In this document: positions 43,626-51,313 of the stretch, piece after piece
Layout: each line of letters begins with the position of its first letter
Position numbering within the stretch: the first letter of the stretch is position 1
Source: Clostridiales bacterium
GTDB lineage: Bacteria > Bacillota > Clostridia > Peptostreptococcales > Anaerovoracaceae
Assembly: GCA_012513435.1 (NCBI GenBank)
Contig: JAAZCE010000039.1
Span: 57,134 to 121,133, forward strand
DNA length: 64,000 nucleotides
Reading direction: 5' to 3'
Translations under genes and position numbers: made by a program
Notes under the pieces: model-generated
What the model saw: the letters and a program-made list of their open reading frames with translations, nothing else
Database searches by the model: none
What the model was told of the DNA's origin: nothing

Positions 43626-45050
43626 CTACATTTCGGATAGTCTATAGATTGCCTCTGCGTAAATCTTTGCCAGCTTCACCATGTTGTCTACGGAAATCTT
43701 CTCATTTTTTTGGTGGCCAAGTTCCGGCTGTTCCGGGAATCTGGCACCGAAGGCCACAGTGCTTTTAATAGCTCTGGCATATGTGCCTCCACCTATGACT
43801 AGGGGCTTGCTTTCTGTGTCTTTCGTGTGCTTTTTATATATGTCCATCAATGTGCATATAATCTGGTCATCTTCAGGTATATAAATGGGCTGCTGGTGTT
43901 TCCCTTTCACTATCCCCAGCTCATAATGATTCAAAATACTCATTATTCCGTCATATACCGCTTCATCGTCCATGGTAACGGGATACCTTACGTTTATAGT
44001 AAGCTGTGCTGCCTTCTTGTCAAGGCTTATCTTCCCAACGTTAAATACCAATCTGCCGGAAACATCATCGGCAAAATCACAGCCCATATTTTCACCGTGA
44101 AGGTGGTAGCCGATGCAGTTATTATAGAAATCAATAAAATCATTAGCGTCTTCATTTACAAAATTAAACTGTTCAAGAAATTCCATAATAATGGAAATCG
44201 CGTTTAGCCCCTGCTCCGGCTTCGACCCGTGAGCCGATATTCCTTGAACGGTAATCTCAAAGCTCTTTCCTATCCCCTTGCAGTTTATCTTGCACCCCTT
44301 GGCGCCTCTAAAATCTGAAACCGACTTCTTTACATTTTCGTAGCCTTCGCCCGCACTGTTATGAAGCACAGCTCTGGCATAGTCAGCTACAGAATTCGCC
44401 GCTGTTCCTCCGTTTAAGGAGCTTAGCTCCAGGCCTTTGGCACTTGACTGAGAGAATTTTTTTGCAATATCAAAAACAAGTATCCCCATTTCCCCGTGAA
44501 TAGCAGGAAAATCTCCGTCGGGAGTAAAACCAAACTCGGGCAGCTGGCCCACCTCAGACAGATAGTAATCCATCCCCTGCCAATTGGTTTCCTCATCCAG
44601 GCCAAGTATCATCCTTATAGTTCTCTTGGGCTCATAGCCACATTCCTTAAGTGCCTTCATAGCATAAAATGATGCGATTACAGGCCCCTTGTCGTCCATA
44701 GTTCCCCTACCGCAGATATAGCCGTCTATCACCTCTGCACCGTATGGTTCAAAATCCCATCCGTCCCCTTCGGGAACCACGTCAAGGTGTCCGACAATGC
44801 CTACGATTTCTGGTTCCCTTCCAGCGTAATCTATGTGTCCGCCGTATCCGTCCGCGTCAAAGATTGAGAAGCCTTGACTCTCTGCCATTTCCAGCATACA
44901 CCTATAAGCTCTGTCCACGTTCTCTCCAAAAGGCATACTGCCCTTCCGCTTTGCAGCAACGCTAGGTATGGATATAAGTTTAGACAGAGATGATATCATC
45001 TCTGTCTTATTTTCTTCTATTTTACTGTTTACTGATGTTATTAGCTCCAT
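43626..45050 (-). CDS. pepV: M20-family dipeptidase (PepV/Sapep-like)
   Basis: 474 aa zinc aminopeptidase/dipeptidase. Metal ligands: His/Asp in VGIVGHLDVVPEGDGW, Asp in GRGTMDDKGP, the Glu pair in GLDEETNWQGMDYY, and the late His near FGARFPEQPELGHQKNE. The insertion between them is the lid domain. It degrades intracellular dipeptides. AAGGA lies before the ATG; NifU-like gene 14 nt upstream. Confidence 0.9.
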   Translation of the reverse strand: MELITSVNSKIEENKTEMISSLSKLISIPSVAAKRKGSMPFGENVDRAYRCMLEMAESQGFSIFDADGYGGHIDYAGREPEIVGIVGHLDVVPEGDGWDFEPYGAEVIDGYICGRGTMDDKGPVIASFYAMKALKECGYEPKRTIRMILGLDEETNWQGMDYYLSEVGQLPEFGFTPDGDFPAIHGEMGILVFDIAKKFSQSSAKGLELSSLNGGTAANSVADYARAVLHNSAGEGYENVKKSVSDFRGAKGCKINCKGIGKSFEITVQGISAHGSKPEQGLNAISIIMEFLEQFNFVNEDANDFIDFYNNCIGYHLHGENMGCDFADDVSGRLVFNVGKISLDKKAAQLTINVRYPVTMDDEAVYDGIMSILNHYELGIVKGKHQQPIYIPEDDQIICTLMDIYKKHTKDTESKPLVIGGGTYARAIKSTVAFGARFPEQPELGHQKNEKISVDNMVKLAKIYAEAIYRLSEM

Positions 45051-45064
45051 TTTTTCCTTCCAAA

Positions 45065-45289
45065 CTAAAGTACCGCTTCTACACCGGTTATTTCAGGATA
45101 GCTCTCCTTCAGTATTTTCTCCACAACGCCCTTTATCGTCATCTGCGCTCCAGGACATCCTGCACAGTGCCCCTGAAGTCTTACCTTGACTACATGCTCA
45201 TCTGTGTACTCTACGAATTCAAGATCTCCTCCGTCTCTCTGCAAGAAAGGTCTTATTTGTTCCAATGCATCTTTAATTTTCTGTTCCAT
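45065..45289 (-). CDS. NifU C-terminal-like Fe-S scaffold protein
   Basis: 74 aa, consisting only of the NifU C-terminal domain. FLQRDGGDLEFVEY and the cluster-binding CxxC in GHCAGCPGAQMTIKG are intact. Proteins of this size (YutI/NfuA-core type) carry or deliver a 4Fe-4S cluster. AAGGAG precedes the ATG; the binding-lipoprotein gene is 14 nt upstream. Confidence 0.92.
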   Translation of the reverse strand: MEQKIKDALEQIRPFLQRDGGDLEFVEYTDEHVVKVRLQGHCAGCPGAQMTIKGVVEKILKESYPEITGVEAVL

Positions 45290-45303
45290 TTTTCTTCTCC
45301 TTT

Positions 45304-46512
45304 TTATAACGTCGGTTCTATAGTATAAATAGAAATCATAATATTATTCTTCCATGTGCTTATATACGCCGTTTTTATCGGGTCTCCCATGTTGTTGAAG
45401 TTTATCTTCCCTGACACGCCTTCAAAGGAGTATTCCCCGTCAAGGACTTTCCTTATGGCGTTACCGTTCTTATCGGCTCCTGCCTTCTCAATAGCATTCA
45501 AGGCTATTGTGTAAGCATCGTATCCTAAAGCTGTTGCATCCTCCGGTTCACTGCCGCTGCCATACTTGTCATAGTATGCCTCTATAAACCCCGCTGTATT
45601 CTCGTTCTCGGCATTTTCCTTAGCATCGGCTGATACAAAGCTGATAAAAGCCGTGTTCTTTTCGTTGGCATCACTTCCAACCAGACTCCTGAAATCCTCC
45701 GTTGACCACTGAGTATCTCCCAGGAAAGTCACGTCCAGTTTCATCTTCTTCGCCTGCTTTATTATTGCAGCAGCATCATCTATAGCTCCCGGCAGCAAAA
45801 CGCTCTTGACGCCTGATGCCTGTACTGCCTTCAACTGCTTGGTGAAATCACCTGCTCCCGCCTTGTAATTCTCATATACCGTTATCGCATCTTCATTTTC
45901 GGTTTCCACCTTCATTCTGTCGGTGAACGCCGTTGCCATAGCCATAGCGGCATCATCTTCCTTAGGCAGAAGCACTCCTGCCGTAGTCTCCTTTTTCTCT
46001 TCCAGAACATATCTGGCCAGCAAATCTCCCTGGTTGGAATCCACATAGCATACTCTAAAATAGTACTTGTTGTTCTTCGTTACAAGAGGGTTGGTATTGG
46101 TAATAGCTATAGTAGGAATCTTAGCATCCAAAATATAGTCTCCCGCTACCATAGAATAAACGCTGCCGTAGCTTCCCAGTATGACGGCCGGCTTCTTAGC
46201 TATTAAATCCTTTATCGCAGTCTCAGCGGCATATATATCCGATGCGTTGTCACCGTAAATCAGTTCAACGATTTTGCCGTTTACATTGGGATATTTATCA
46301 TGAGCAAGCTCGATGCCCTTTATCTCTGCCTTGGCAGCTTCACTGTCAACACCGGTGGTAGGCTCAAAAACACCTATCTCTATGGTTGCACTTTTGTCTT
46401 CAGGCTTATCTATAAATGCCTTCTTAAAATTATCAAATGTAGTGCAGCCTGTAAGCAGAGTCACAGACATTACCGCAATTATTGTTAAAATTATTGTTCT
46501 GTATTGTTTCAC
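45304..46512 (-). CDS. Branched-chain-amino-acid-type ABC binding lipoprotein
   Basis: 402 aa periplasmic-binding-protein fold (type I, LivJ-like). Signal peptide with lipobox LLTGC (Cys about residue 23). EIGVFEPTTGVDSEAAKAEIKGIELAH and LGYDAYTIALNAIEKAG are typical. No Liv permeases or ATPases are near, so it is orphan here. The start is GTG at 46512 with AAGGTG 7 nt upstream. Confidence 0.87.
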   Translation of the reverse strand: MKQYRTIILTIIAVMSVTLLTGCTTFDNFKKAFIDKPEDKSATIEIGVFEPTTGVDSEAAKAEIKGIELAHDKYPNVNGKIVELIYGDNASDIYAAETAIKDLIAKKPAVILGSYGSVYSMVAGDYILDAKIPTIAITNTNPLVTKNNKYYFRVCYVDSNQGDLLARYVLEEKKETTAGVLLPKEDDAAMAMATAFTDRMKVETENEDAITVYENYKAGAGDFTKQLKAVQASGVKSVLLPGAIDDAAAIIKQAKKMKLDVTFLGDTQWSTEDFRSLVGSDANEKNTAFISFVSADAKENAENENTAGFIEAYYDKYGSGSEPEDATALGYDAYTIALNAIEKAGADKNGNAIRKVLDGEYSFEGVSGKINFNNMGDPIKTAYISTWKNNIMISIYTIEPTL

Positions 46513-46634
46513 AAAAAATCACCTTTCTCCATGCAGTTGCACAGCCGCTGGTGTATATTATACCTTTTTTCAGTCCAAAGGTAAAGTGAAAGGATTTTGA
46601 AGATTTTAATTTTGAATTTTTGTAAAATAACCTA

Positions 46635-46663
46635 TTGACTATTCTGTACTAAAATGGTATACT
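46635..46663 (+). promoter_or_regulatory. Sigma-A promoter of reverse rubrerythrin
   Basis: TTGACT (46635-46640), 17-nt spacer, TATACT (46658-46663). A strong match. No PerR-type box was seen next to it. Confidence 0.8.
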
Positions 46664-46740
46664 ATGTTTGCAAGACAAAGATAACTAATAATTTGCGATT
46701 GTGAAATAAAAGCGATTTATGAATCAAGGAGGAATTTACT

Positions 46741-47283
46741 ATGAAATGGACTTGTTCAGTATGCGGTTACACTCACGAAGGGCCTCAGGCTCCTGAAAAA
46801 TGCCCTCAGTGCGGCGTTCCTGCAGAAAAATTTATTGAAGTTAAAGAAGGCGAAATCGAATTTGTGGATGACCATGTAGTCGGCGTTGCTCAGGGTGTTG
46901 ACCCTGAAATCATTCAGGGCCTCAGAGACAATTTCAACGGCGAATGTTCAGAAGTAGGTATGTACCTTGCGATGTCAAGAGTAGCTCACAGAGAAGGTTA
47001 TCCGGAAATCGGCCTCTACTGGGAAAAAGCAGCCTTTGAAGAAGCAGAACACGCTGCAAAGTTTGCAGAGCTTTTAGGAGAGGTTGTTACAGACTCCACA
47101 GAGAAAAACTTGACCATGAGAGTGGAGGCTGAAGCAGGCGCCTGTGCCGGTAAAAAGGCTCTTGCCAAGATGGCAAAGGAACAGAACTTAGATGCCATCC
47201 ACGATACCGTACATGAAATGGCAAAGGACGAAGCAAGACACGGTAGAGCTTTCCAGGGCTTACTTAAAAGATACTTCGGCTAG
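46741..47283 (+). CDS. Reverse rubrerythrin
   Basis: 180 aa peroxide-reducing diiron protein. The rubredoxin-like iron site is N-terminal ([10 protein letters not shown] and [11 protein letters not shown], residues 5-30), the reverse of classical rubrerythrin. The ferritin-like domain has the ExxH sites in [25 protein letters not shown] and [10 protein letters not shown]. Such proteins detoxify H2O2 and O2 in clostridia. AGGAGG before the ATG; ends in TAG. Confidence 0.94.
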   Translation: MKWTCSVCGYTHEGPQAPEKCPQCGVPAEKFIEVKEGEIEFVDDHVVGVAQGVDPEIIQGLRDNFNGECSEVGMYLAMSRVAHREGYPEIGLYWEKAAFEEAEHAAKFAELLGEVVTDSTEKNLTMRVEAEAGACAGKKALAKMAKEQNLDAIHDTVHEMAKDEARHGRAFQGLLKRYFG

Positions 47284-47299
47284 AATCAATACTAGACAA

Positions 47300-47337
47300 A
47301 ATTACAATAGCACTTCATATGAAGTGCTATTGTAATT
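47300..47337 (+). terminator. Perfect 38-nt palindrome downstream of reverse rubrerythrin
   Basis: A 19-bp inverted repeat without interruption, centred on CAT|ATG at 47318/47319 (half begins AATTACAATAGCACTTC). It starts 17 nt after the stop. There is no long U-run, so it may be a weak terminator, an mRNA-stabilising stem or a dimeric operator. Confidence 0.6.
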
Positions 47338-47438
47338 CCATTGAAGCCCCGCAAACTGCCGACAACATCATTTTTCATAGGGTATAACGACAGCTCATCT
47401 TCATTGGATTTCCGGCAGAATTTCAACGGAATTATATA

Positions 47439-47723
47439 TTATCCTTTTACTTCACTGCATAAAAACGCTTCCGCCGTCACTCTGATGCCTAGCGCGAATC
47501 CCTGCCGAAAGTTTTCGTCTTCCTCCACCTCTGTAATGGCTATTAAACTGTTTTCGTACTCGTCAAACAACGCCCGCTGCTCCTTTGACAATGTGTTGAG
47601 CAAGGCTCTCTGCCTCTTCAGCATTTCATTATTTTTTTTATCGTACTCTTCTCCGCTAAGAACCACCAACTCTGCCCTTGATAAAGGCATTCTAAACAAA
47701 TTCGATATGATTGACTCCTTCAT
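47439..47723 (-). CDS. Small conserved protein, DUF6809-like
   Basis: 94 aa, no signal or membrane segment. The C-terminal phrase NFRQGFALGIRVTAEAF resembles small clostridial proteins that accompany Xre-type regulators (DUF6809-like); function unknown. Predicted mainly helical. It is transcribed divergently from the HTH gene at 47837. Confidence 0.65.
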   Translation of the reverse strand: MKESIISNLFRMPLSRAELVVLSGEEYDKKNNEMLKRQRALLNTLSKEQRALFDEYENSLIAITEVEEDENFRQGFALGIRVTAEAFLCSEVKG

Positions 47724-47836
47724 TACGTTCCCCTTTCTGTCAGTGCACCTAAACGGCTCCCATATACCGCCATTATATCACAATTTATTAATTATAATCA
47801 ACATGAGGCTCCCAGATAGGAGCCGATGGTGATTAT
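47724..47836. promoter_or_regulatory. Divergent intergenic region with GGCTCCCA repeats
   Basis: GGCTCC/GGAGCC inverted repeat with 6-nt spacer at 47807-47824, and another GGCTCCCA near 47754-47761. A TATAAT is at 47793-47798 without a good -35. The repeats are plausible binding sites for the adjacent Xre protein. Confidence 0.45.
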
Positions 47837-48091
47837 ATGATGATATTAAAAAACAAAATTTTTACACAAAACCTCATTCGATTAAGGGGGAAAAGCGAGC
47901 TTTCACAATATGAGCTTGTAGAAAAAATGCAATTACTGGGAAGCAGTATGTCCCGCTCAACCTATTCCAAAATCGAGCTTGGCCTTGGCAACATCAAGGT
48001 GTCGGACTTGGTAGCTCTCAAGGAAATTTACGGTGTTGACTACGATGACTTCTTCAAAGATGTAGATGTCAGTGAGAAAAAAGATTACTGA
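47837..48091 (+). CDS. Xre-family helix-turn-helix regulator
   Basis: 84 aa, essentially one HTH_3 domain: FTQNLIRLRGKSELSQYELVEKM, then SRSTYSKIELGLGNIKVSDLVAL. Small single-domain Xre proteins usually act as dimeric repressors, often of themselves and the divergent gene. The ribosome site is weak (GGTGAT), and ATG 47837 or 47840 are both possible. Confidence 0.82.
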   Translation: MMILKNKIFTQNLIRLRGKSELSQYELVEKMQLLGSSMSRSTYSKIELGLGNIKVSDLVALKEIYGVDYDDFFKDVDVSEKKDY

Positions 48092-48108
48092 TGCTATTTT
48101 GCGGCATC

Positions 48109-48822
48109 TTACACTACAACCTTTACTGGCAGCCATATTTCTAAGCTGTCTGGTTTTACTTTACACTCATATGCCAGTACGTGAACACCGCTCTTTGCAG
48201 CAGCCCGTAGCCCATCGCCAAAGCCCTTGTGGGTTTTATCGTTTGTCCTGAATTCCTGAGTGCCTTCCATCTGTATTACAAAGAGAGCATAGGCTTCATA
48301 CCCTGATGCCGCAAGAGCAGACAACTCGCGAAGATGCTTTACACCTCGTTCAGTGGGAGCATCAGGGAAAGCGGCTATTCCGCAGTTTTCCAATGTGACG
48401 CCTTTTACCTCTATGTATCCCTTCTTCCCCTTTTCGTCGCATATAAAAAAATCCAGCCTGGAATTACCGTAAACAGCTTCAGCCTTTATCTCTGCAACAT
48501 GTCCCATTCCTGGCAGCACCAGGGTTCCATTTTCCAGCGCCTCCCTGACCACCTTGTTAGGTGCCTGAGAATCCATATTGATGAGCATTTTTCCTCTCTC
48601 CACAACCTTCTCCACGGCAATTAAGGAGTATGTCATCTTGCGGCTGCCCATACGCCCTGTAAAATCTTCGAGATACACTGTGGCGTCCGGAACAAGAAGC
48701 TCTTTACAGCGGCCCGTATTCTTTACATGAACGGCTACTTCTCTGCCCTTCAGCTCAACATGTGCAATGAAGCGGTTGGGCCTTGATATGAATTTAGCTT
48801 TCAGTATGTTATCGTACTTCAT
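48109..48822 (-). CDS. sfsA: SfsA family protein
   Basis: 237 aa. AKFISRPNRFIAHVELKGREVAVHVKNTGRCKELL and the nuclease-like core YIEVKGVTLE, then AAFPDAPTERGVKHLREL, define the family. SfsA was named sugar fermentation stimulation protein; its fold includes a PD-(D/E)xK-type nuclease core and an OB domain, and its physiological role is unclear. ATG at 48822 with AAGGTG upstream; it begins 2 nt after the phosphatase stop, so both are one transcription unit. Confidence 0.9.
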   Translation of the reverse strand: MKYDNILKAKFISRPNRFIAHVELKGREVAVHVKNTGRCKELLVPDATVYLEDFTGRMGSRKMTYSLIAVEKVVERGKMLINMDSQAPNKVVREALENGTLVLPGMGHVAEIKAEAVYGNSRLDFFICDEKGKKGYIEVKGVTLENCGIAAFPDAPTERGVKHLRELSALAASGYEAYALFVIQMEGTQEFRTNDKTHKGFGDGLRAAAKSGVHVLAYECKVKPDSLEIWLPVKVVV

Positions 48823-48824
48823 AT

Positions 48825-49169
48825 TTACACCTTCAGGTAGTCTGTCAGGGCTTCGCATCCCCGTAAAATATCGTCGTAGGCAACGTGAAAATCCCCTGTG
48901 TACCAAGGGTCCGAAACGTTCTTATCCTCTCCGGTAAAGTCCAGAAGCTTCTTTACTTTGCCTTCAGGGTCTCCGTCTAGGACCTTTATCCCATTCCTTA
49001 CGTTACTGTCATCCATGCAAATGAAGTAATCGTATCTCCCGTAATCCGTCTTTTGGAGGCGTAGTGCACGCCTCTCCTGACCACGTTCCTTAACAATATC
49101 CTTCAATAGGAATTCCGCCATAGGGCTTCTGCAAATATTGCCGTGGCAGACGAACATTATTCTTATCAT
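48825..49169 (-). CDS. Low-molecular-weight tyrosine phosphatase-like protein with internal deletion
   Basis: 114 aa, against about 150 in the family. The P-loop is intact (FVCHGNICRSPMAEFLL, catalytic Cys about residue 8) and the Asp general acid is present in VSDPWYTGDF. The segment between LKDIVKERGQE and RLQKTDYGRYDYFICMDD is missing about 35 residues that normally hold the SAGT strand and the following helix. The frame is preserved, so this is an in-frame deletion. It may be inactive or have altered specificity. Start at 49169 (MIRIMFVCHGN) is by homology; AGGGG is upstream but distant. Confidence 0.8.
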   Translation of the reverse strand: MIRIMFVCHGNICRSPMAEFLLKDIVKERGQERRALRLQKTDYGRYDYFICMDDSNVRNGIKVLDGDPEGKVKKLLDFTGEDKNVSDPWYTGDFHVAYDDILRGCEALTDYLKV

Positions 49170-49341
49170 TTCACTGTCATTCCCCTTTCCGGTTGACTTA
49201 GCCAATGCCTTGAATTTAATATAACACTTAATTTTCAAATTATAAATAATTTATTGCATCATTTTATATCTTTGCAGAGATTCTCCATTTGAAGAGCTTT
49301 GCGTCAAATCAAAACTTGTTCAATCGAATCTGGCTACTGTC

Positions 49342-49395
49342 AAAAAAACTGGCCTCCCGTATGCTAGATTTTAATCCAACTTACGGGAGGCCAGT
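49342..49395 (-). terminator. Strong intrinsic terminator after the GrdX-like gene
   Basis: A 14-bp perfect stem (ACTGGCCTCCCGTA/TACGGGAGGCCAGT, 49348-49395) followed on the minus strand by TTTTTTTG. It is 52 nt past the stop of the gene at 49447. Confidence 0.92.
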
Positions 49396-49446
49396 TGACA
49401 CATATTCCTATGGTCTATTTTAGGTGTTTTATACTTCTTAAGTGTT

Positions 49447-49806
49447 CTACATTGACATTACAGCTTCTAACGCTTTGAGATTCTTTTCCTGATGCTTCTC
49501 TGCCATAACCGGTGGCTTTTCAAAAGTTTTTCCCTTCTTCATGGCTTTACCGAGGCAGGTTTCTACGGCTTGAATGTTATCCGGACTGGACCCCTCGCCT
49601 GACATCAGAACAGGTATACTGATATAGTATTCACCGCTTTTTATTTTCTTGATGTCGGTGAAAAGGCGGCCGCCTTCCTCAATCTTTTCTCTGACCGTTT
49701 CATAAACTGTCGTAGGTGCACCTTCCTGGAAGCACACTTCGATGTTTGAATTTTCCTTTAATCTCTCTACAACCTTCGGATTGTTTGTTACTATTTTCTT
49801 ATTCAT
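49447..49806 (-). CDS. GrdX-like small protein
   Basis: 119 aa. KIVTNNPKVVERLKENSNIEVCFQEGA and YETVREKIEEGGRLFTDIK resemble GrdX, a small protein encoded with glycine/sarcosine/betaine reductase genes, whose role is uncertain. No grd genes are in the window. The C-terminus (KGKTFEKPPVMAEKHQEKNLKALEAVMSM) is Lys/Glu-rich. ATG at 49806 has AGGAGG 8 nt ahead, better than the ATG two codons upstream. Three TTTATC hexamers lie just upstream (49831-49848). Confidence 0.6.
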   Translation of the reverse strand: MNKKIVTNNPKVVERLKENSNIEVCFQEGAPTTVYETVREKIEEGGRLFTDIKKIKSGEYYISIPVLMSGEGSSPDNIQAVETCLGKAMKKGKTFEKPPVMAEKHQEKNLKALEAVMSM

Positions 49807-49957
49807 TTTCATATCCTCCTTATAAAATGTTTTATCTTTATCTTTATCTGTACTTTACAACATAACCTCTTGTTTCCCGCAACAGAGAAATTTTGAAATC
49901 GAGAATTTTGACTGCACATTGTGTAAGCCTAATCAAAAACATGAACCGCACTTTACC

Positions 49958-49986
49958 TTGACTGAATATTCTTTCTAATATATACT
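49958..49986 (+). promoter_or_regulatory. Promoter of the MerR-methyltransferase fusion gene
   Basis: TTGACT (49958-49963), 17-nt spacer, TATACT (49981-49986); start near 49993, 20 nt before the ATG. The spacer is normal, not the 19-20 nt usual at MerR-activated promoters. Confidence 0.75.
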
Positions 49987-50012
49987 TTACCTAAAGGAAG
50001 CAGGTGTGGACC

Positions 50013-51251
50013 ATGAAAATAGGTGAATTCGCAAAAAAATTTAATACTAATATCAGCACTGTTCGCTACTATGTGAACCATGGCCTGATTGTGCCTAGTA
50101 AAAAAAGTGAACATTTTGATTTTGACAAAGGGTGCGCCAAGGACATGGAGACCATCCTCAGATATAAGCACTATTACTTTTCCATTGAGGAAATTCAGCT
50201 ACTGCTTTTCCTGGAAAGAACCTCCCGCTTCAAGGACGATGTTATTCTTGACCTTTGTGCCGGTATAATGGAGAAGAAAAAATCCGAGCTTATTAAGGAG
50301 CGAAGGAATCTGGACGAGAGTATCACAAAGCTCCAAGCAGAAATAGAAATGCTCCCCGATGTCCCCGAAGCCGCAAATTTTATAAAGGGCATTCCTTTTT
50401 CCTTTATCCCCAATCTTTACTGCCCTCACTGCCAGGTTCCCCTTAAACTCGACTCAGCCAGCATTTCCGACGGCTATCTTGTCAGCGGAGAGCTATGGTG
50501 TAGTTGTGGCTATAAGTCTACCATTAAAGATGGCATCTTGCTGTGTGAAAAGCACTATGAGGATACGCCTTTTAAATCCTTTAAGAACATCGAGTCCATA
50601 ATATGCATGTTGGAAGATTTCTCTTCGACCTATAGGATGCTAGTAGAGAAATCCTATATCTATATACATAACAAAATAGAGAAACATCTGAAGGAGCCAG
50701 GCCTTATTCTAAGTGGTCCCTTCCAGTTTAATTTTCTTCTATCCTTCATAGAAAGGCTGGACAAGAAAAATACATACGTCATCGTAGACCCGTCAAAGAG
50801 GCGCATTGAAAAAATGTGGAAGTACCTCAACGAGCTTTCCTGCGATATTGTTTTTATTGCCGGCGACCTTTCGGACGTTCCAATAAGGAACAGCTCTGTT
50901 GATGTCTATTTGGATGATTACTCCGTTACTAATTCTCTTTTCACCTTCAATACCTTTTCTGCCGAGAAAATTTCAGAGCTCTTGAAACGCTCCGGCATAG
51001 TAACCGGCGTATTCGGCAGTTACAAAAAAGCCCCCAAATCTCTCACAAGTTTTAGGGATATTCAGCCGGACTTCGAGCCAAAGGTAATGACCCTTAACAA
51101 CCTTAAGTACTGCTGGCATCAAAGCGGCATAGGTATGAAGGAGGTGAAAAGCATCGGCTTTACATCCAGCAGCGAGAAGGATTACTCTCATGATGTCCCC
51201 GGCGAACAGCTGGAAATAGTCGCATACTTTGCAGAAAAAGAAAAACGTTGA
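50013..51251 (+). CDS. MerR-type regulator fused to zinc ribbon and methyltransferase-like domain
   Basis: 412 aa. Residues 1-70: MerR winged helix (MKIGEFAKKFNTNISTVRYYVNHGLI). Residues about 75-115: Lys/Glu-rich helix, coiled-coil-like. Residues about 137-175: a zinc ribbon with CPHC and CSCG. Residues about 230-405: a Rossmann-like region (YVIVDPSKRRIEKMWKYL, IVFIAGDLSDVPIRNSSVDVYLDDYS) reminiscent of SAM-dependent methyltransferases such as RlmA, which also have an N-terminal zinc finger. The usual GxGxG SAM loop is not obvious, so catalysis is uncertain. ATG at 50013 follows AGGTG; the in-frame GTG three codons upstream is possible. Confidence 0.78.
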   Translation: MKIGEFAKKFNTNISTVRYYVNHGLIVPSKKSEHFDFDKGCAKDMETILRYKHYYFSIEEIQLLLFLERTSRFKDDVILDLCAGIMEKKKSELIKERRNLDESITKLQAEIEMLPDVPEAANFIKGIPFSFIPNLYCPHCQVPLKLDSASISDGYLVSGELWCSCGYKSTIKDGILLCEKHYEDTPFKSFKNIESIICMLEDFSSTYRMLVEKSYIYIHNKIEKHLKEPGLILSGPFQFNFLLSFIERLDKKNTYVIVDPSKRRIEKMWKYLNELSCDIVFIAGDLSDVPIRNSSVDVYLDDYSVTNSLFTFNTFSAEKISELLKRSGIVTGVFGSYKKAPKSLTSFRDIQPDFEPKVMTLNNLKYCWHQSGIGMKEVKSIGFTSSSEKDYSHDVPGEQLEIVAYFAEKEKR

Positions 51252-51313
51252 GAAAAGCACTCAACATTTTTACTTTATATTCGATGTATCACACTATCTT
51301 TTATGTAAGGCAT

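Noticed and set aside
46600..46740. PerR box at the reverse rubrerythrin promoter
   Set aside because: No TTATAAT-type inverted repeat around the promoter.
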